Source: an uncultured Bacteroidota bacterium (GTDB lineage: Bacteria > Bacteroidota > Bacteroidia > 2-12-FULL-35-15). From it: a stretch of 11,058 nucleotides of DNA. Of this stretch, positions 9,444 through 11,058 are shown piece by piece. Positions within the stretch are counted from its first letter, which is position 1. Each line of letters opens with the position of its first letter. The notes below the pieces were generated by a model that saw only the letters and a program-made list of their open reading frames with translations, was not told the origin of the DNA and made no database searches. Where the stretch lies: NCBI GenBank assembly GCA_903889605.1, contig CAISYK010000989.1, forward strand, positions 1-11,058, written 5' to 3'. Both the position numbers and the translations under genes were made by a program.

Positions 9444-9964
9444 ACATTTTATATCATTGCCAATTACGAATAATCCAATCTTAATGCTGCGCCAATTTCA
9501 TAATTCTGCTCGAAACCGCCAATGCGCAGTCATTTAGAGCGGAATCAAGAAAGTGTTTAAGCGTAATGATTAAACTATAATAAATTAAGTAATGGGAATT
9601 ATAGAAAATTAGATCATATAAACACCTGCAAAATTAGAAATATTGCTTTATAAAGCTATTGAAATGTTTGATGTTAATGGAACAAATTAATTGCTGCGGT
9701 ATCTGTGCCGTTTAGTTGGGGCTATCTTTTAACTTAAAAACTGACAAATTTGGTGTAATAGCTTATAAAGCTGCAATTCAATTTAGCGGCTTTGCGTTAT
9801 GAAAATACACCTTTTATCCCTTTTTTTTAAGGAATGGAACAAAAAAGGAACAAAAAAACAGCTATGCAGCATTAACTGCCATTTTGCAATAGTAATCACA
9901 AAAAATAATAAAAGTTTTGGAAAACCTTGCTGCGAAGAGAGGTAGTTAAGGATCAAGCAATAAA

Positions 9965-9996
9965 GTTGGGGGGATACCAATAAAAATATAATTTTG
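9965..9996 (+). promoter_or_regulatory. Candidate promoter of the transposase-toxin locus
   Basis: GTTG (9965-9968), a 20-base spacer and TAATTTTG (9989-9996) fit the Bacteroidota pattern TTTG/TAnnTTTG with one mismatch. The transcript would start roughly 15 bases before the ATG at 10020, a short leader that suits an insertion-sequence promoter. A 9-base A/T inverted repeat (9979-9987 with 10004-10012) brackets the -7 element. No ribosome-binding site is seen, as is usual in this phylum. Confidence 0.4.
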
Positions 9997-10019
9997 GCAG
10001 ATAATTTTTATTCTAGGCC

Positions 10020-10385
10020 ATGAACGATAAATCATTACTTGAATTAGTTCTTCCTCAGGGGATTTTGGAATACTTCGATATAACCAATTGTGTAAAAAAT
10101 GAGTCGAGTTTTAATATTTATTTGTCCGAGAAAAATATACCGCCTGTAGAGTTTGCATTAGAAAAGCTGACCTCTAAAGGCTTTTTTGATGAGATAATGG
10201 TTCAAGATTTCCCTATTCGGGATAAAGCCTCATATCTATATATTAAGCGTAGGCGTTGGGTTATTGATAAAACGGGTGATATCGTTTTTCGTAACTGGAA
10301 TATGGTTGCAAAAGGCACAAGAATGACGCAAGAGTTTGCGTCTTTTTTAAAAGGAATTGCTCGATACCAAACCAATAAGCGCTAA
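10020..10385 (+). CDS. ISAon1 family transposase, N-terminal region protein
   Basis: This 121-residue protein matches what I know of the first reading frame of ISAon1-type elements, in which the transposase is split into a short N-terminal protein and a longer DDE protein. The telling part is the C-terminal half: the basic patch IKRRRW, then DKTGDIVFRNWN, MVAKGTRMTQEF and FLKGIARYQ. The length is normal for this family, and the frame is intact. The role is probably DNA binding at the element ends, inferred from its basic character and position. The last 29 bases overlap the next gene, which lies in the +1 frame. In fused relatives the reading would pass from ...IARYQ directly into PISAKSLGDYF, so the shift falls near CCAAACCA (10367-10374). 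The second frame is broken here, so this protein has no partner in the window. Confidence 0.85.
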   Translation: MNDKSLLELVLPQGILEYFDITNCVKNESSFNIYLSEKNIPPVEFALEKLTSKGFFDEIMVQDFPIRDKASYLYIKRRRWVIDKTGDIVFRNWNMVAKGTRMTQEFASFLKGIARYQTNKR

Positions 10386-10430
10386 AAGTTTAGGAGATTA
10401 CTTTCATGTAAATGGACAAATTATTGAAAA
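10020..10430 (+). mobile_element. Truncated ISAon1-like insertion sequence, 5' coding part only
   Basis: The complete first transposase frame and about the first 20-25 codons of the second are present. The DDE catalytic half and the right end are missing, being replaced by toxin coding DNA near 10417-10435. The left terminal repeat could not be recognised because there is no right end to pair it with, so the true left boundary (somewhere between about 9700 and 10000) is open. The copy cannot transpose by itself. Confidence 0.65.
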
Positions 10431-10941
10431 AGAAATAGCACTTGGAAAAAATACTGCAGGAGAGATCGGGGTTATTAACTCAGCGGGGAGAGCAAGTTGG
10501 AACAGCTTTGCAAACATATTTAAAGCCAATGCAGATGAAATTTTAGAGGCTACTAATAGGATCAAAAATCATCGATTAACTGTTCCTTGTGGCGGAAATT
10601 ATGGTTATTTAGAAGGGACAGTGAATAGTGCAGTTATAGATAATAAAATGTGGAGAAGTGGTACTGCAAATCTTCAAACTGAACCTCAACTATTTACTGC
10701 AATACCTGTTGAAGGGAGTGGTGGGGCAACATGGCTGAGAAATACAGATTCTGAATACAAAATGCTTAATAAATTGGCTAATGATTTAGGTGGAACATCT
10801 GGTTCAATAAAACCTAATATCACTGGAGAATTAAAAATTATTTCCGAAAATCCATATTGTATTTCTTGTTCAGGAATTATACAGCAATTCAATGAAATGT
10901 TTCCTAATCTTAAATTAATACTTGTCGATGGAGCAAAATAA
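10357..10941 (+). CDS. Orphan deaminase-type polymorphic toxin tail fused to transposase residues
   Basis: The frame gives 194 residues from a TTG at 10357; there is no ATG or GTG before residue 89, and the frame is closed upstream by a stop at 10348. Residues 6-20 (PISAKSLGDYFHVNG) look like the start of the second ISAon1 transposase protein. From about residue 27 the sequence is unrelated to transposase. Its C-terminal half resembles bacterial toxin deaminases of the BURPS668_1122-like kind: NYGYLEGTVN (81-90), NKMWRSG (96-102), TWLRNTDSEYKMLNKLA (125-141) and NPYCISCSGIIQQF (165-178), with FPNLKL near the end. Proposed zinc and catalytic residues are D131, E133, C168 and C171. Such domains are normally the last part of large exported toxins and deaminate bases in nucleic acids or nucleotides of a competitor. 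Here the carrier is gone. The next gene overlaps its end, as immunity genes often do. The toxin-deaminase assignment is probable; the subfamily is uncertain. Confidence 0.72.
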   Translation: MLDTKPISAKSLGDYFHVNGQIIEKEIALGKNTAGEIGVINSAGRASWNSFANIFKANADEILEATNRIKNHRLTVPCGGNYGYLEGTVNSAVIDNKMWRSGTANLQTEPQLFTAIPVEGSGGATWLRNTDSEYKMLNKLANDLGGTSGSIKPNITGELKIISENPYCISCSGIIQQFNEMFPNLKLILVDGAK

Positions 10942-11058
10942 TAATCCAATAGAATTTGAAATAATAAGTGGTGATGATATACTTATTAAGGAAGTAGTAA
11001 GTAATTACAATAAAACTTATAATACTGATTTCGAAATATTAAAATTCATTTATGATGA
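10928..11058 (+). CDS. Probable immunity protein, N-terminal 43 residues (cut by window edge)
   Basis: A frame opens at the ATG at 10928, overlapping the toxin gene by 14 bases in another frame, and stays open to the end of the window. The visible protein starts MEQNNNPIEFEIISGDD and continues with VVSNYNKTYNTDFEILKFIYD. It is acidic and polar, with no signal peptide or membrane segment, as expected for a cytoplasmic antidote. I do not recognise its family. The immunity role is inferred only from its place directly behind a toxin domain and the overlapping start, which suggests coupled translation. It could be an unrelated small gene. Confidence 0.5.
   Translation, partial: MEQNNNPIEFEIISGDDILIKEVVSNYNKTYNTDFEILKFIYD

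Larger units (their letters stand above)
9306..10019. other. Divergent intergenic region between the large surface gene and the IS-toxin locus
   Basis: This stretch of 714 bases separates genes that point away from each other, and I find no convincing complete gene in it. The left part matches the DNA upstream of the left paralogue in two blocks (9306 to about 9460 and about 9609-9706), interrupted by about 150 extra bases (9461-9608). Promoter-like sites lie near 9413-9443 (leftward) and 9965-9996 (rightward). The stretch 9707-9960 is low-complexity and AT-rich with A and T runs; nothing else was recognised there. Confidence 0.65.

Noticed and set aside
9788..9800. GGCTTTGCGTTAT as a possible left end of an ISL3-type element
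   Set aside because: It resembles ISL3-type ends only loosely, lies 220 bases before the gene, and the right end is missing, so no inverted repeat or target duplication can be shown.
1043..9953. Shared 11-base word TAGTTAAGGAT at 1043-1053 and 9943-9953
   Set aside because: The flanking sequence does not align and such a match is not improbable between two A/T-rich intergenic regions.
9783..9980. Minus-strand open frame of 65 codons in the divergent region
   Set aside because: Low-complexity A/T-run DNA, no recognisable motif and no support from a second copy.
10686..10949. Minus-strand open frame of 87 codons
   Set aside because: It is antisense to the toxin domain, whose plus-strand motifs (DSE, CxxC) are convincing.

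Overview
The window looks like AT-rich Bacteroidota DNA, probably from a Flavobacteriia, Chitinophagia or Sphingobacteriia-like lineage. The evidence is a giant secreted protein ending in the gliding-motility-type C-terminal sorting domain of the type IX secretion system, start sites without Shine-Dalgarno sequences, promoter-like TTTG/TAnnTTTG elements, and an ISAon1-type transposase gene of a kind I know mainly from Bacteroidota.

Layout. Positions 1-788 (minus strand) hold the first 262 codons of a secreted surface protein that runs off the left edge. Positions 789-1259 are an intergenic and promoter region. Positions 1260-9305 (minus) encode a 2,681-residue paralogue of that protein: signal peptide, about 1,500 residues of DUF11-like beta modules, one Ig/PKD-like module, four tandem repeats of about 95 residues, seven PKD-like domains and a T9SS type-B sorting domain. 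Positions 9306-10019 are a long divergent intergenic region. From 10020 the plus strand carries a broken ISAon1-like transposase (first reading frame complete, second cut after about 25 codons). It is joined in frame to an orphan C-terminal deaminase-type toxin domain (10357-10941), followed by an overlapping small gene that leaves the right edge and is probably its immunity gene.

The two minus-strand genes are tandem copies. They share the first 260 or so residues and also their upstream DNA, including a small palindrome inside the promoter spacer whose two arms have changed together. They probably encode cell-surface adhesin-like or gliding-associated proteins exported by Sec and the T9SS.

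The most unusual part is the right end. A polymorphic-toxin tail has lost its carrier protein and now sits directly behind insertion-sequence coding DNA, with no ATG or GTG start of its own. It could be a decaying cassette remnant or a toxin that borrows the transposase promoter and translation start. Family names are from memory and reading of motifs; no database search was possible.
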